Source: Pseudobdellovibrionaceae bacterium
GTDB lineage: Bacteria > Bdellovibrionota > Bdellovibrionia > Bdellovibrionales > Bdellovibrionaceae
NCBI GenBank assembly: GCA_016719575.1
Contig: JADJYV010000006.1
Span: 248,001-312,000 of the forward strand
Direction of reading: 5' to 3'
Length of the DNA: 64,000 bases
Positions within the stretch are counted from its first letter, which is position 1. Every line of letters begins with the position of its first letter. A model generated the notes under the pieces. It did not search any database. It saw only the letters and a program-made list of their open reading frames with translations, and was not told the origin of the DNA. Of this stretch, positions 51,459-59,878 are shown one piece after another. A program made the position numbers and the translations under genes.

Positions 51459-52090
51459 CAATAGCAATAAAGTTGGGTCTGACGTTTTTAGCAATATCTT
51501 TTTGGATCATCTCTCAAAAAATGATTGGGCGTCGTCAACAGAAATTCAAAAATGGAGTCGGAGACTACATCCATATTTTCACAAATCGATGGAATCTCTA
51601 CCTCTACAACTCACCAAAACTTTCAAATGCCCTTCTGATATCAAGTTCTCTGGTTATAGATATCCTCGGTCTTTTTATTATCGCAACAACTTTAATTGGC
51701 GAGACCCTTCGGCCTCTACTTAGCCTCATAATTCTTTTTGCACTTCGCCAAGTCAATCAAGTCATCACCGTACTTCCCACACCAGAAAGAATGATTTGGC
51801 GTGACCCCGGAGTGCCCTCGATTTTTGTAACCTATGGAGTCTCTAATGATTTATTTTTCTCGGGACACACAGCTTTAGCAGTTCTTGGCGCCCTTGAGAT
51901 AGGCGCTCTCAACCAGCCCTCTCTTCAAATCTTGGCGACATCGATTGTCGTCTTTGAGGTCGCCGTGGTTCTCTTGCTAAGGGCCCACTGGACCATGGAC
52001 GTCTTTGCCGGAATTGTTGCGGCTCTTTGGGCCCACGATTTTTCGGTGCGGCTCTCACCCACACTAAATCAGTGGATAGGTTCCTTCTAA
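51455..52090 (+). CDS. PAP2-type membrane phosphatase, similar to PAP2_C/sphingomyelin-synthase-like proteins
   Basis: A 211-residue integral membrane protein with about five helices. Catalytic-type residues of the PAP2_C group are visible: FFSGHTALAVLGA with the first His, and LLRAHWTMDVFAGI with the second His and the Asp, matching the H-x4-D geometry of sphingomyelin synthase and lipid phosphate transferases. Substrates in the family are lipid phosphates or phosphocholine head groups; the specificity here is not known. It is coupled to the hydrolase upstream. The next gene encodes a phosphodiesterase/lipase-like protein. Confidence 0.72.
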   Translation: MTIAIKLGLTFLAISFWIISQKMIGRRQQKFKNGVGDYIHIFTNRWNLYLYNSPKLSNALLISSSLVIDILGLFIIATTLIGETLRPLLSLIILFALRQVNQVITVLPTPERMIWRDPGVPSIFVTYGVSNDLFFSGHTALAVLGALEIGALNQPSLQILATSIVVFEVAVVLLLRAHWTMDVFAGIVAALWAHDFSVRLSPTLNQWIGSF

Positions 52091-52300
52091 AGATCGGCCA
52101 CTGGGTTCCGCGGATTAATTCTGCACCTGTAACTGTCTTTATCCTGTTAAGCTTTAGACATCCCGTTTCAGTAAATTGTCACCATCTCAAATTGAGACAC
52201 GACTGGTTTCCATTTTTTTACTTAACAACGATGGGACTCGCTTTTAAGCCTAACTCGGTGGCCTCAAACTTGCTCCGAAGCTTACTAAGGAGTCGTTGAT

Positions 52301-55300
52301 ATGAAGTCGCTAACACTATGTTTATTTGCAATTTTTCTTGGCACCACCTCGATTTCTGCTGCACAGCAAGCGTCGATGTTACTCCCCAGAGGGGCCACTC
52401 AAAGCAATCAAAATCCTCATCAACTTCAAACTGTCGTCCTGGCAATTGATGGGTTTAGTTACTACGCCTTTCAGGAAGCAAAACGCCAGGGTCTATTCAA
52501 GGAATTTAGTAACTTTGGCGCTCACGTTGCTCCATTTCCCTCTATGACAGATCTTTCTTGGGCTATGGTCACCAACACATCAGAGATCTTCGGCATGGCC
52601 GGTAGAATTAAATCCGTCGAGGCCACTTACTTTGATGAATCTAGTCAGTCAATTCAGGGTGATCCCCGCGACTACTATCGGCGATTGGCCTTTCCCAAAT
52701 ATTATATGGGCGCCTTTGATGCCTTTTTTAATCCCTATGTAGAATCTCTGATGTATTTTCCAACAGAAGAAGTTCCCAAGCTCGAAGTCAAAACCGTCAT
52801 TGATGATTTGTTAAGTGCAAAACCCAAACAAACCCTCTTTGGCTATATTGGCGCCGTGGATTCAACGGCGCACACTCAGCTCAATCGTCTTTATCCTATT
52901 TTAAAAAATATCGATTCCGAAGTTTCTCGCTTGATAAATACTTACAAAAGCAAAGGACTCGATGTCGAAGTCGTTCTGATATCTGATCATGGAAACATCG
53001 GAAGATTTCAAGAGGGAAAGCCAGAACAAGAACTCATTGGCGTAGATGTTCACAAAATTATCGAGCGGGCAGGACTCCAGTCGACCCAGCAATTGAAAAA
53101 TGATAAAGATGTCGCTGTTCCTCTCATGGCCTTAGGAAGTTGGGCCCCTGTTTATCTAAAAAATCGTGCTTTCATGCCAGATATTATCAAAGAGTTCCGC
53201 AAAGAATCTTGGTTTGATATGGCCGTTTATATCAATTTGAACACTGCCACTTCAACAGTGATGACCGTGCTCACTAGAGACGGTGAAGCGAAAGTTAAGT
53301 ACGATAAACTACAAAAGCAATATTACTACACTCCGGCTTATGGAAATCCACTGGCGATTTCAAATCAGCACCATTCAAGGCCCATCAATGAAAAAGAGAT
53401 CTTTGCTATTACCGCGAGCACTCCTTATCCCGACTCCATCTACCGTATCATTGATTCTGCTTCGGCAAGAAATTTTGATTTTCCTGATTTAATACTCACT
53501 ATCAAAGATGGATATTTTATTCAAAATTCACTCGGTGCATTTACAAAAATGTACCGAACCCATGGTTCGTTGAGCGCCGCTTCTTCATTTGGCTTATTCG
53601 CATCAACCAAACGAAGAGTCCCAGGGCAAATCAGATCAAAGGATCTTCTTCCATTTATAGGTGTACAGGCCAAAGAACTTTTCGCTGAAGAACATAAAAA
53701 GAATTCGGAAAAAGGCAAAGAGGCCTATTATCAAGTCCGCGCAAATTACTCGCGAGGCATCCCGACAGAGGCCAAAGATTTGAGTCAAAAAAGAATTTTC
53801 AGGCACCTTACAAAATTCGTTGCCGACACTCGTCCCTATTTTAGGGTCAATGAAATGAAAAGCTTTATGGATGCCTTTAAGTTAAGCCCCTTTCAAACCC
53901 CTTCAAAACAAGGCCTCTCGGCCATGAATTTTGATCCATCAAAATTTGATGTGACAACGATGATTTCATCAGAAGATGTTGGTGCCATTACCGATGCGGT
54001 TTTAACTTCTGGCTCCGCTGAAAAACTGATCAGTGACCCTCGCATCAATAGAATCAAAGAAAAGGTCAGTCAGTTGCAAGACTCGAAAACAGCAAATATG
54101 GATATAAAGCAATTAGATGTTAAAACTCAAAATGGATTTTTAGAAAAAATTAAAAACTATGCACTGCCGTCCAAGCGGGCAGTGATGAAAATGTACCAGC
54201 TGCCTTATTTGCTCGAAAACTCAATTGTCATACAAGAAAAACCCTATTTAACCGAAACCCGCGATCTAGGATTTGCAAAAGACTGGGTGGAAATAAGGGA
54301 AAAAATCATTTCGTCTTTCTCTGCGCTCACAAATGGCGGAACAAAAAAACATTTAAGCAGAGTTCAAAATCTATTCAAAGAAACCGTCAAAGAAGCCGAT
54401 TTTGAAACACGGATTTACCCTACTCCGCTCACAAAAATATTCAACAATAAAGTTGACGATCTCACCATCGTTTACGTCCCCGGTATTTACAACAGCATTT
54501 TCGACAAAGAGATCTTTAGCCTAGGACTCGCGGCCCTGAGCGATGAGCTAGGTCTTCGCGTGATTCAACCGCCGGTCGAAAGCATGTGCAATAGCGACCT
54601 TAATGCTGATATTATATTAGACTATTTACGCAGGGATATTCGCTCGCGCTCCCAACGCGGACAACCATCCCCCCGATATTTGTTTTTAAGCTATTCAAAG
54701 GGAGCTATAGACACCCTTCAGGCCTTTGTTAAAAACCCCGTATTTGTTTCTAACTACGTTAAGGGAATGGTCTCGATCGCAGCGCCCCTGCGGGGATCGA
54801 GCATTCTCAATACTACGGATCTACCATTTGCCTTGGTTTCCATTCTTTCAGAAAAGCAAGGACCAGAAATTTGCCAAACTGAAAAAGCGGCATCAAAATC
54901 GATCACCCCGACAGCCATGGAGTCTTTCTGGCGTAAAAATGAGAGGTCATTAATCGGCCTGACAAGATATTTTTCTGTGACCTTTGCAAGCACTCCCGAA
55001 GAATCACATATTTTTATGAAAGCAACTAAACTAATTGGTCAATTTGATGAGGACAACGACGGTGTTGTCGCAGCCTCTTCGTCAAAATTTCCTAAAAGAC
55101 TGAAAGCATTGGATCTAGGCACAGTGAATGCCGATCATCTTTCTGGAATTCTTTCATCTCGATTTAACCAAAAAGCCTTCATGAAGGGGCTCATCAACAC
55201 ACTGGCTGAACTCAATATTACTGATGACAAAGCCAATCTTGTTTGGAACTCAAATGTTATCCTTGCAGCAGCAAATACAAATTTTATGAGTGATCGCCAG

Positions 55301-56275
55301 TATTTCAGGATGAAATCACCAGGCATCGTGGAACAAATCGGAGTTAATCAAGAAAACAAAATTGAATTTGTACCTTACGCAAACACGTATGAACTCAACC
55401 AACAAATCTTACCAAAGATAAACGATCCTGCAGATGCTTATGAAATCAAAACGAAGCTGCCGGCATCAGGCCTTCGTTTCGAACCTTACTTCGTCTTAGA
55501 TGTTTCAAAACTAGCTGACGTCATGGCCGGAGTCAGAGTCAATCTTTCGACAAAACAAAATATGCCACAAGGGATTAATATCGAATACAACCATTCAAAC
55601 ATGGTCCACTTTCGTATGGACCACCAGTTTAATTACGAATCAAGGTCTCCGGGAGGCCTGGATGATAATGCAAATTATGGATTCACGTCGAGCGATTTCG
55701 CGGGAGAAAAAAACTGGGCCTTAATGAGGAGCAATAACAACTCCATTCGCATGACAACTTTGGCTTACCGTTTTTCGCCGCTAGAATTTAACAAAATGCA
55801 ACTGAAACTTGCCGTCACCAAAGATGTCACCAATGCCGACCCCGTTAAAGGAAAAACAGGAAAAGATGATTCCGCCTTTCAGGTGTGGTTTACTATTCGA
55901 GATGGCCGTGCTAACGGAGATCCTACAACCCTCAATGCAAAAAGTGATAAGGTCTTTCTTTTCGGGTATTACTACGCTAGCGCCGTCAACGGCGAAAATC
56001 GCAAGGCGGGCGATATTTTTGAAAACTGGTACTCAAACAAAAATATGGTTGTCGCAACATTGCCTGAAGCGAAGCAACTTTTAATTAACAACCCGGATAT
56101 GCTGGGAAAACCTCAAGTTTATGATCGCAACTTGGCAGAGGATCTAAAGCGGGCCTTCCCCAATAAAAACATCGAAGACCTTGAGATTTTAGCGATCACT
56201 CTACAGCACGACTCAAACGACACCGCGTCTTCTTCTGAGGCCTACTTTAAAAGCCTCAATTTTCGGGCTATGTAG
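52301..56275 (+). CDS. exported phosphodiesterase-lipase-DUF3047-like multidomain protein
   Basis: A 1324-residue protein with a Sec signal peptide (to about SISA). Residues 43-440 form an alkaline-phosphatase-superfamily type I phosphodiesterase: D50 (LAIDGFS), nucleophile region S81/T83 (FPSMTDLSW), D187 and H191 (GAVDSTAH), D229-H230 (ISDHGN) and H421 (RTHGS). Residues 715-950 look like a serine lipase/PGAP1-like alpha/beta hydrolase: oxyanion region VYVPGIYNS, nucleophile S799 in LSYSKG, D920 (DNDGVV) and H946 (NADHLSG). Residues about 1060-1324 resemble DUF3047 (KVFLFGYYYAS, ITLQHDSNDT). The middle (450-715) is unassigned. Membrane-lipid breakdown in the periplasm or outside is inferred. 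Confidence 0.75.
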   Translation: MKSLTLCLFAIFLGTTSISAAQQASMLLPRGATQSNQNPHQLQTVVLAIDGFSYYAFQEAKRQGLFKEFSNFGAHVAPFPSMTDLSWAMVTNTSEIFGMAGRIKSVEATYFDESSQSIQGDPRDYYRRLAFPKYYMGAFDAFFNPYVESLMYFPTEEVPKLEVKTVIDDLLSAKPKQTLFGYIGAVDSTAHTQLNRLYPILKNIDSEVSRLINTYKSKGLDVEVVLISDHGNIGRFQEGKPEQELIGVDVHKIIERAGLQSTQQLKNDKDVAVPLMALGSWAPVYLKNRAFMPDIIKEFRKESWFDMAVYINLNTATSTVMTVLTRDGEAKVKYDKLQKQYYYTPAYGNPLAISNQHHSRPINEKEIFAITASTPYPDSIYRIIDSASARNFDFPDLILTIKDGYFIQNSLGAFTKMYRTHGSLSAASSFGLFASTKRRVPGQIRSKDLLPFIGVQAKELFAEEHKKNSEKGKEAYYQVRANYSRGIPTEAKDLSQKRIFRHLTKFVADTRPYFRVNEMKSFMDAFKLSPFQTPSKQGLSAMNFDPSKFDVTTMISSEDVGAITDAVLTSGSAEKLISDPRINRIKEKVSQLQDSKTANMDIKQLDVKTQNGFLEKIKNYALPSKRAVMKMYQLPYLLENSIVIQEKPYLTETRDLGFAKDWVEIREKIISSFSALTNGGTKKHLSRVQNLFKETVKEADFETRIYPTPLTKIFNNKVDDLTIVYVPGIYNSIFDKEIFSLGLAALSDELGLRVIQPPVESMCNSDLNADIILDYLRRDIRSRSQRGQPSPRYLFLSYSKGAIDTLQAFVKNPVFVSNYVKGMVSIAAPLRGSSILNTTDLPFALVSILSEKQGPEICQTEKAASKSITPTAMESFWRKNERSLIGLTRYFSVTFASTPEESHIFMKATKLIGQFDEDNDGVVAASSSKFPKRLKALDLGTVNADHLSGILSSRFNQKAFMKGLINTLAELNITDDKANLVWNSNVILAAANTNFMSDRQYFRMKSPGIVEQIGVNQENKIEFVPYANTYELNQQILPKINDPADAYEIKTKLPASGLRFEPYFVLDVSKLADVMAGVRVNLSTKQNMPQGINIEYNHSNMVHFRMDHQFNYESRSPGGLDDNANYGFTSSDFAGEKNWALMRSNNNSIRMTTLAYRFSPLEFNKMQLKLAVTKDVTNADPVKGKTGKDDSAFQVWFTIRDGRANGDPTTLNAKSDKVFLFGYYYASAVNGENRKAGDIFENWYSNKNMVVATLPEAKQLLINNPDMLGKPQVYDRNLAEDLKRAFPNKNIEDLEILAITLQHDSNDTASSSEAYFKSLNFRAM

Positions 56276-56335
56276 GTATTAAATACCCGATTTGAGACTC
56301 TTTGTCTCGCCCCAAAATACTTGCGTGACTCTGCC

Positions 56336-56377
56336 CCCCCGGAAGGAGTATAGGGCTCCAGCAGCTATCGCCGGGGG
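56336..56377 (+). other. GC-rich hairpin just upstream of the lipoprotein gene
   Basis: CCCCCGG (56336-56342) pairs with CCGGGGG (56371-56377) across a 28-base loop that contains GGAAGGAG. The second arm lies 5 bases before the ATG at 56383, so the structure could mask initiation. A small separate inverted repeat GAGAC/GTCTC lies at 56294-56308. Confidence 0.3.
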
Positions 56378-56382
56378 CCTTC

Positions 56383-57741
56383 ATGAAATTTTGGATTTTT
56401 TTTGTCGCGACTTTATTTGGACTTAGTGCCTGCACTCAAAATCCCCCCCCAGCAGCCAATCAAAAAAGGAAGGACGAAAATCCACTCTATGCCCTGACCG
56501 GCCAAGAGCGCCAGGTGAAGTTTCAAGCCCTCTTTCGTTCCGATGCAAAAAAGATAGAGGATTTAAACACTTCCAAAACCAGATCTGAAATTAGAAAGGT
56601 GACAGCCTTTCTCTTTGGACCCTTAACTCATCGAGATATTGGCGGAGCACAAAAGGGAGACAAAATAACCCCGCACGTTGACCAAGCTTTCGTTGAGGGG
56701 GGCTACGTCTTTGTACCTTATACCTACGAAGCAACATGGATGATTCACAGTCGGTACCAGGGAACCTCTCTGTCTGTTCCTCTTCCCTATTCGATTTCTG
56801 GCCTCATCACTCCAAAGTGGAAAAATTGCAATGATTCAGGAGACCACCGAGAAGACTGGGGATTTTTATGGTACTTCTGGGACCCACTCCGAGACAATTG
56901 TGACCATCAACTCAATCGTCATTACCAAGAAGTCGAAATAGAAATTGGCACAGCCACCCCCCAAACCACTCGCTCTTTTCCAGAATACTCGCGTCTCATC
57001 CGCACAAAGGATGGCATCCCCACGCTTTCAATGACCTTTGCGTTTGGTTATGTCGAAGAGCCCGACACAGCCGATCCTTTTAAAGATCATGATTATGGCA
57101 TGAGTCAGTTTCGCCTATTCTACGACCAAGTTGCGGCTGAACTTTTAAGCCTTAACTTTAAGAAAATTCCGATCCTTCAAAAAGACATTACGCGTGGATC
57201 TACGACTATAGGTACAAAATTCATCGGCGACAAAAACGGAGTTCACGTCGAGGTCTCTATTCTTGCCGCCGCTGGCGTGGACCAAATGGATATCTTCGCT
57301 CACAGTTATGCACAAGATCATGATGGTTTTTTTGGTTGGTTTGGACATTCCCGCGTGGGTTCGGGTTTTGATGCTCAGATGTTTGCCTACAAACTCGAAA
57401 CCTTCCCTCAAAGGTTCTCACTCACCACTGACTATCAAATAATTTATTGGGCGGGCTGCAATAGCTACTCTTATTACACTCTGCCATTTTTTGAATTGAA
57501 AGCGGATCTAAATCCCACACTAGATCCAAATGGCACAGCAAACTTGGATCTAATTTCAAATGCTTTGCCTTCACTTTTTTCTCTAAACGCTGATAACGCT
57601 TGGGTTTTGTTTGCAGCACTCTTTAATTGGGAAGCAGCAACGAGTTATCAGGATATTATTAAAAATATCGAGAACAGCGCCGCCGCCTGGAGAACTCAGG
57701 TTATTGTGAACGTCCTCGGCGATGAGGACAATCCACAATAG
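56383..57741 (+). CDS. lipoprotein with possible caspase-like His/Cys pair, unknown function
   Basis: A 452-residue lipoprotein: the signal ends GLSAC (C17). The middle is beta-rich with many aromatic residues and two nearby cysteines (KNCNDSG, DNCDHQL). In the C-terminal half the order is VDQMDIFAHSYAQ, FGWFGHSRVG (His near residue 321) and YQIIYWAGCNSYSYY (Cys near residue 356), then helices. A His after a glycine-rich turn followed by a strand ending in A-G-C-N-S recalls caspase-fold peptidases such as clostripain, gingipain and CHAT, but this is a motif-level guess. It lies 107 bases after the phosphodiesterase gene on the same strand. Confidence 0.5.
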   Translation: MKFWIFFVATLFGLSACTQNPPPAANQKRKDENPLYALTGQERQVKFQALFRSDAKKIEDLNTSKTRSEIRKVTAFLFGPLTHRDIGGAQKGDKITPHVDQAFVEGGYVFVPYTYEATWMIHSRYQGTSLSVPLPYSISGLITPKWKNCNDSGDHREDWGFLWYFWDPLRDNCDHQLNRHYQEVEIEIGTATPQTTRSFPEYSRLIRTKDGIPTLSMTFAFGYVEEPDTADPFKDHDYGMSQFRLFYDQVAAELLSLNFKKIPILQKDITRGSTTIGTKFIGDKNGVHVEVSILAAAGVDQMDIFAHSYAQDHDGFFGWFGHSRVGSGFDAQMFAYKLETFPQRFSLTTDYQIIYWAGCNSYSYYTLPFFELKADLNPTLDPNGTANLDLISNALPSLFSLNADNAWVLFAALFNWEAATSYQDIIKNIENSAAAWRTQVIVNVLGDEDNPQ

Positions 57742-57744
57742 GCT

Positions 57745-57921
57745 TTACTTCTTCAGTTCACACTCTTTATTTGCGCACTCTTTTGAGTCTTTCTCGCATT
57801 TTTCTTTGTTTTCCATTTTGCACTCAGATTTTGCACAACAAGATTTTCTGTGACCAAAATGACTGCAGGCTGAAAGGCCAAGGCATGCGACAAGAATTGA
57901 ACCCATTGCTAAATACTTCAT
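57745..57921 (-). CDS. small cysteine- and lysine-rich lipoprotein
   Basis: The start at 57921 (MKYLAMGSILVACLGLSACS) has AGAGAG upstream and opens a lipoprotein signal with lipobox GLSAC. The mature peptide is about 40 residues, extremely rich in Cys, Lys and Glu (SCCAKSECKM, KCEKDSKECANKECELKK). Seven or more cysteines in 40 residues suggest metal binding or disulfides, but no family is recognised. Its stop lies 3 bases from the stop of the convergent lipoprotein gene. Confidence 0.6.
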   Translation of the reverse strand: MKYLAMGSILVACLGLSACSHFGHRKSCCAKSECKMENKEKCEKDSKECANKECELKK

Positions 57922-58008
57922 ATACTCTCTTTTCTGACTCGAAAAATTAAACACCGAGTCCTGTTCTAAAAATTATAGAGTGAAGATTTGGTATTTGTGA
58001 CCTAAATT

Positions 58009-58518
58009 GTGAGCGTGATAGCAAAAAAGATGATTTTTTATTCTTTAACACTCTGCACACTGACACTCTTACGCACGCCAGCTTCCAATGGTGCGAACTC
58101 CATAGATTTTCCCTCTACCAAATTTAAGACTTTCGACATGTTGCCAACAAGCGCCGCTGAGCATATTAACGGCAAACTGGTTTTGCTGGATTTTTGGGCA
58201 AGCTGGTGCGAACCCTGCAAAGACTCTCTGCCTTTTTTTGCAGAACTTGAAAATCGCTACTCAAAACAAGGCTTACAAGTGATCGCCGTGAGCGTAGATG
58301 AAGACTTGAAGGCTGCGAACGCTTTCGTTGCTAAAAACAAACTGCCTCTCAAATTTCTCTGGGATGAAAACAAACGTGTTGCAAAAAATTTAGGGCTTAT
58401 GGCCATCCCAACGACCCTGCTTGTCGACAAAAGTGGCAAAATCATCTATCAAGAGCGGGGCTTTTCAGGCTCTTCAAAAACAAAACTCGAAGATCAGGTT
58501 CGCAAAGCTCTTAAATAG
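58009..58518 (+). CDS. TlpA/ResA-like thioredoxin-fold protein
   Basis: A periplasmic thioredoxin-fold protein of 169 residues with an N-terminal signal or anchor helix (about residues 9-28). The active site is FWASWCEPCKDS (cysteines near residues 66 and 69), followed by the AhpC-TSA-like insert and the cis-Pro loop MAIPTTLLVDKSG. The family reduces disulfides in the periplasm, often for cytochrome maturation, but no ccm genes are nearby. The start is GTG at 58009; an in-frame ATG at 58030 would shorten the N-terminus by seven residues. Confidence 0.85.
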   Translation: MSVIAKKMIFYSLTLCTLTLLRTPASNGANSIDFPSTKFKTFDMLPTSAAEHINGKLVLLDFWASWCEPCKDSLPFFAELENRYSKQGLQVIAVSVDEDLKAANAFVAKNKLPLKFLWDENKRVAKNLGLMAIPTTLLVDKSGKIIYQERGFSGSSKTKLEDQVRKALK

Positions 58519-58585
58519 TGAATTTTTATTACACACCTGAGTCCCCTTGCTTGCTTTTATAATCCTGCTCTTTTATGAGAGACCC

Positions 58586-59650
58586 ATGCGCCGTTCAATT
58601 TTAAAGTTTTCAATTGGCTTTTCGCTCCTTGTCTCGCTTCCCCTCTGTGCATTTGCTAAAATCTATAAAAAAGGGAACCCGAATGATGTCGCGACTGCGA
58701 CTCATCCTGTTCTTTGTTTGGCCGGGGGCGAAAGTGACGACCTGTGGGTGGAGGGTTGGAAGGTTCTTTTAAAAGCCTCTGGTGGCGGCGATGTCGTCAT
58801 CGTCCGCGCTGACGCCGGAATCGGCACCTATGAGTCTTGGATTTTAAATGACGAAGGCCGCCACAATCTCCCGAAGGTGAATTCGGTAACAACACTTGCC
58901 TTAACAAGTCCCAGGGACGCCTTTCGGCCCGAGGCCGAGAATGCCATTCGCCAGGCAGAGCTCATCTTTTTTGATGGCGGCGACCAATCACTTTATCTAA
59001 AATACATTCAGGGATCTCCCCTCGAAAAGGCTCTTGAGTACGCACTTCATGACCGCAAAACTCCGATGGGAGGAACCAGTGCGGGCATGGCTATTTTGGG
59101 GGGTATTGATTTTACCGCCAAATATAGCCCCTCACCCGAGATCGCCCTCGTTACTTCGGACCTAGCAATGTCACACCCAACAGCCCAGTTCTTGGACTTG
59201 GATCGAAGAACTTTGAGTCCACCTTACTTAGAACAGGTCATTACTGATACCCATTTCAGCGAAAGAGAGCGCCAGGGACGACTTATAAGTTTTATGGCCC
59301 GAGCAGTTTACAATCGATATGCGGATGTGAATGGGCTAAATATCAAGGGCATTGGCGCTGATGGGGGCGCAGCCTATTGCTACAATACTAAGACAGGGCA
59401 GGGAAAAGTTTTTGGCATAGGACGAGTGCATTTTTTAGTTGGCAACACTGCGATCGAAAAAGTTTTTCCCGGGCATTCTCTCGATTGGTTTGGCCAACGT
59501 CAGGCTATCAAAGTATACTCGATCCATGGCTCGCAGACCGCCACGGCTTCTTTTAATGTCTCTACGTGGACCGGTATAGGTGGTACTGAAAAATTCTGGT
59601 TCGTAGATGGGTCTAACCCTGTAAAGCCTGTGTTTGGGGAGAGCGAGTGA
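58586..59650 (+). CDS. cyanophycinase-like serine peptidase (S51 family)
   Basis: An exported protein of 354 residues. The start at 58586 (MRRSILKFSIG) opens a signal peptide cleaved near PLCAFA. The S51/class-I-glutamine-amidotransferase-like core shows VLCLAGGESDDL, IFFDGGDQSLYLKY and the nucleophile elbow GGTSAGMAILGG (Ser near residue 165), followed by the expected His/Glu region (DTHFSERERQGRLISF). Cyanophycinases cleave cyanophycin; many exported homologues lack cyanophycin synthetase nearby, as here, so the true substrate may be another isopeptide. It lies after the TlpA-like gene on the same strand, with a 67-base gap. Confidence 0.85.
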   Translation: MRRSILKFSIGFSLLVSLPLCAFAKIYKKGNPNDVATATHPVLCLAGGESDDLWVEGWKVLLKASGGGDVVIVRADAGIGTYESWILNDEGRHNLPKVNSVTTLALTSPRDAFRPEAENAIRQAELIFFDGGDQSLYLKYIQGSPLEKALEYALHDRKTPMGGTSAGMAILGGIDFTAKYSPSPEIALVTSDLAMSHPTAQFLDLDRRTLSPPYLEQVITDTHFSERERQGRLISFMARAVYNRYADVNGLNIKGIGADGGAAYCYNTKTGQGKVFGIGRVHFLVGNTAIEKVFPGHSLDWFGQRQAIKVYSIHGSQTATASFNVSTWTGIGGTEKFWFVDGSNPVKPVFGESE

Positions 59651-59878
59651 TTCTTACGCTCAGACTCTTTTTGGGACACATTGAAGCGAAGTTTCTTCTA
59701 TTCCTGAAATAATGAAAGTCCTCTGACAATGGAGCTGCTTCGATCTTTAAATCCCGAAGTTTAAAAAACCAAATTGCTCCGTTTAGAGACAACGTCTTAA
59801 GATGACACACCTATCAACAAAGTTTCATTAAATATTCCCATTCAATATGCCGAAAAGAATTTGAACGGAGTTGATTGA

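Noticed and set aside
52091..52300. Gene or RNA in the 210-base gap before the phosphodiesterase gene
   Set aside because: Only short frames and a small inverted repeat (TCTCAAATTGAGA near 52185) are seen; nothing supports a gene.
59651..59878. Gene in the 228-base gap before the repeat protein
   Set aside because: No open frame with a ribosome site, no tRNA and no clear hairpin; probably promoter and leader of the repeat gene.
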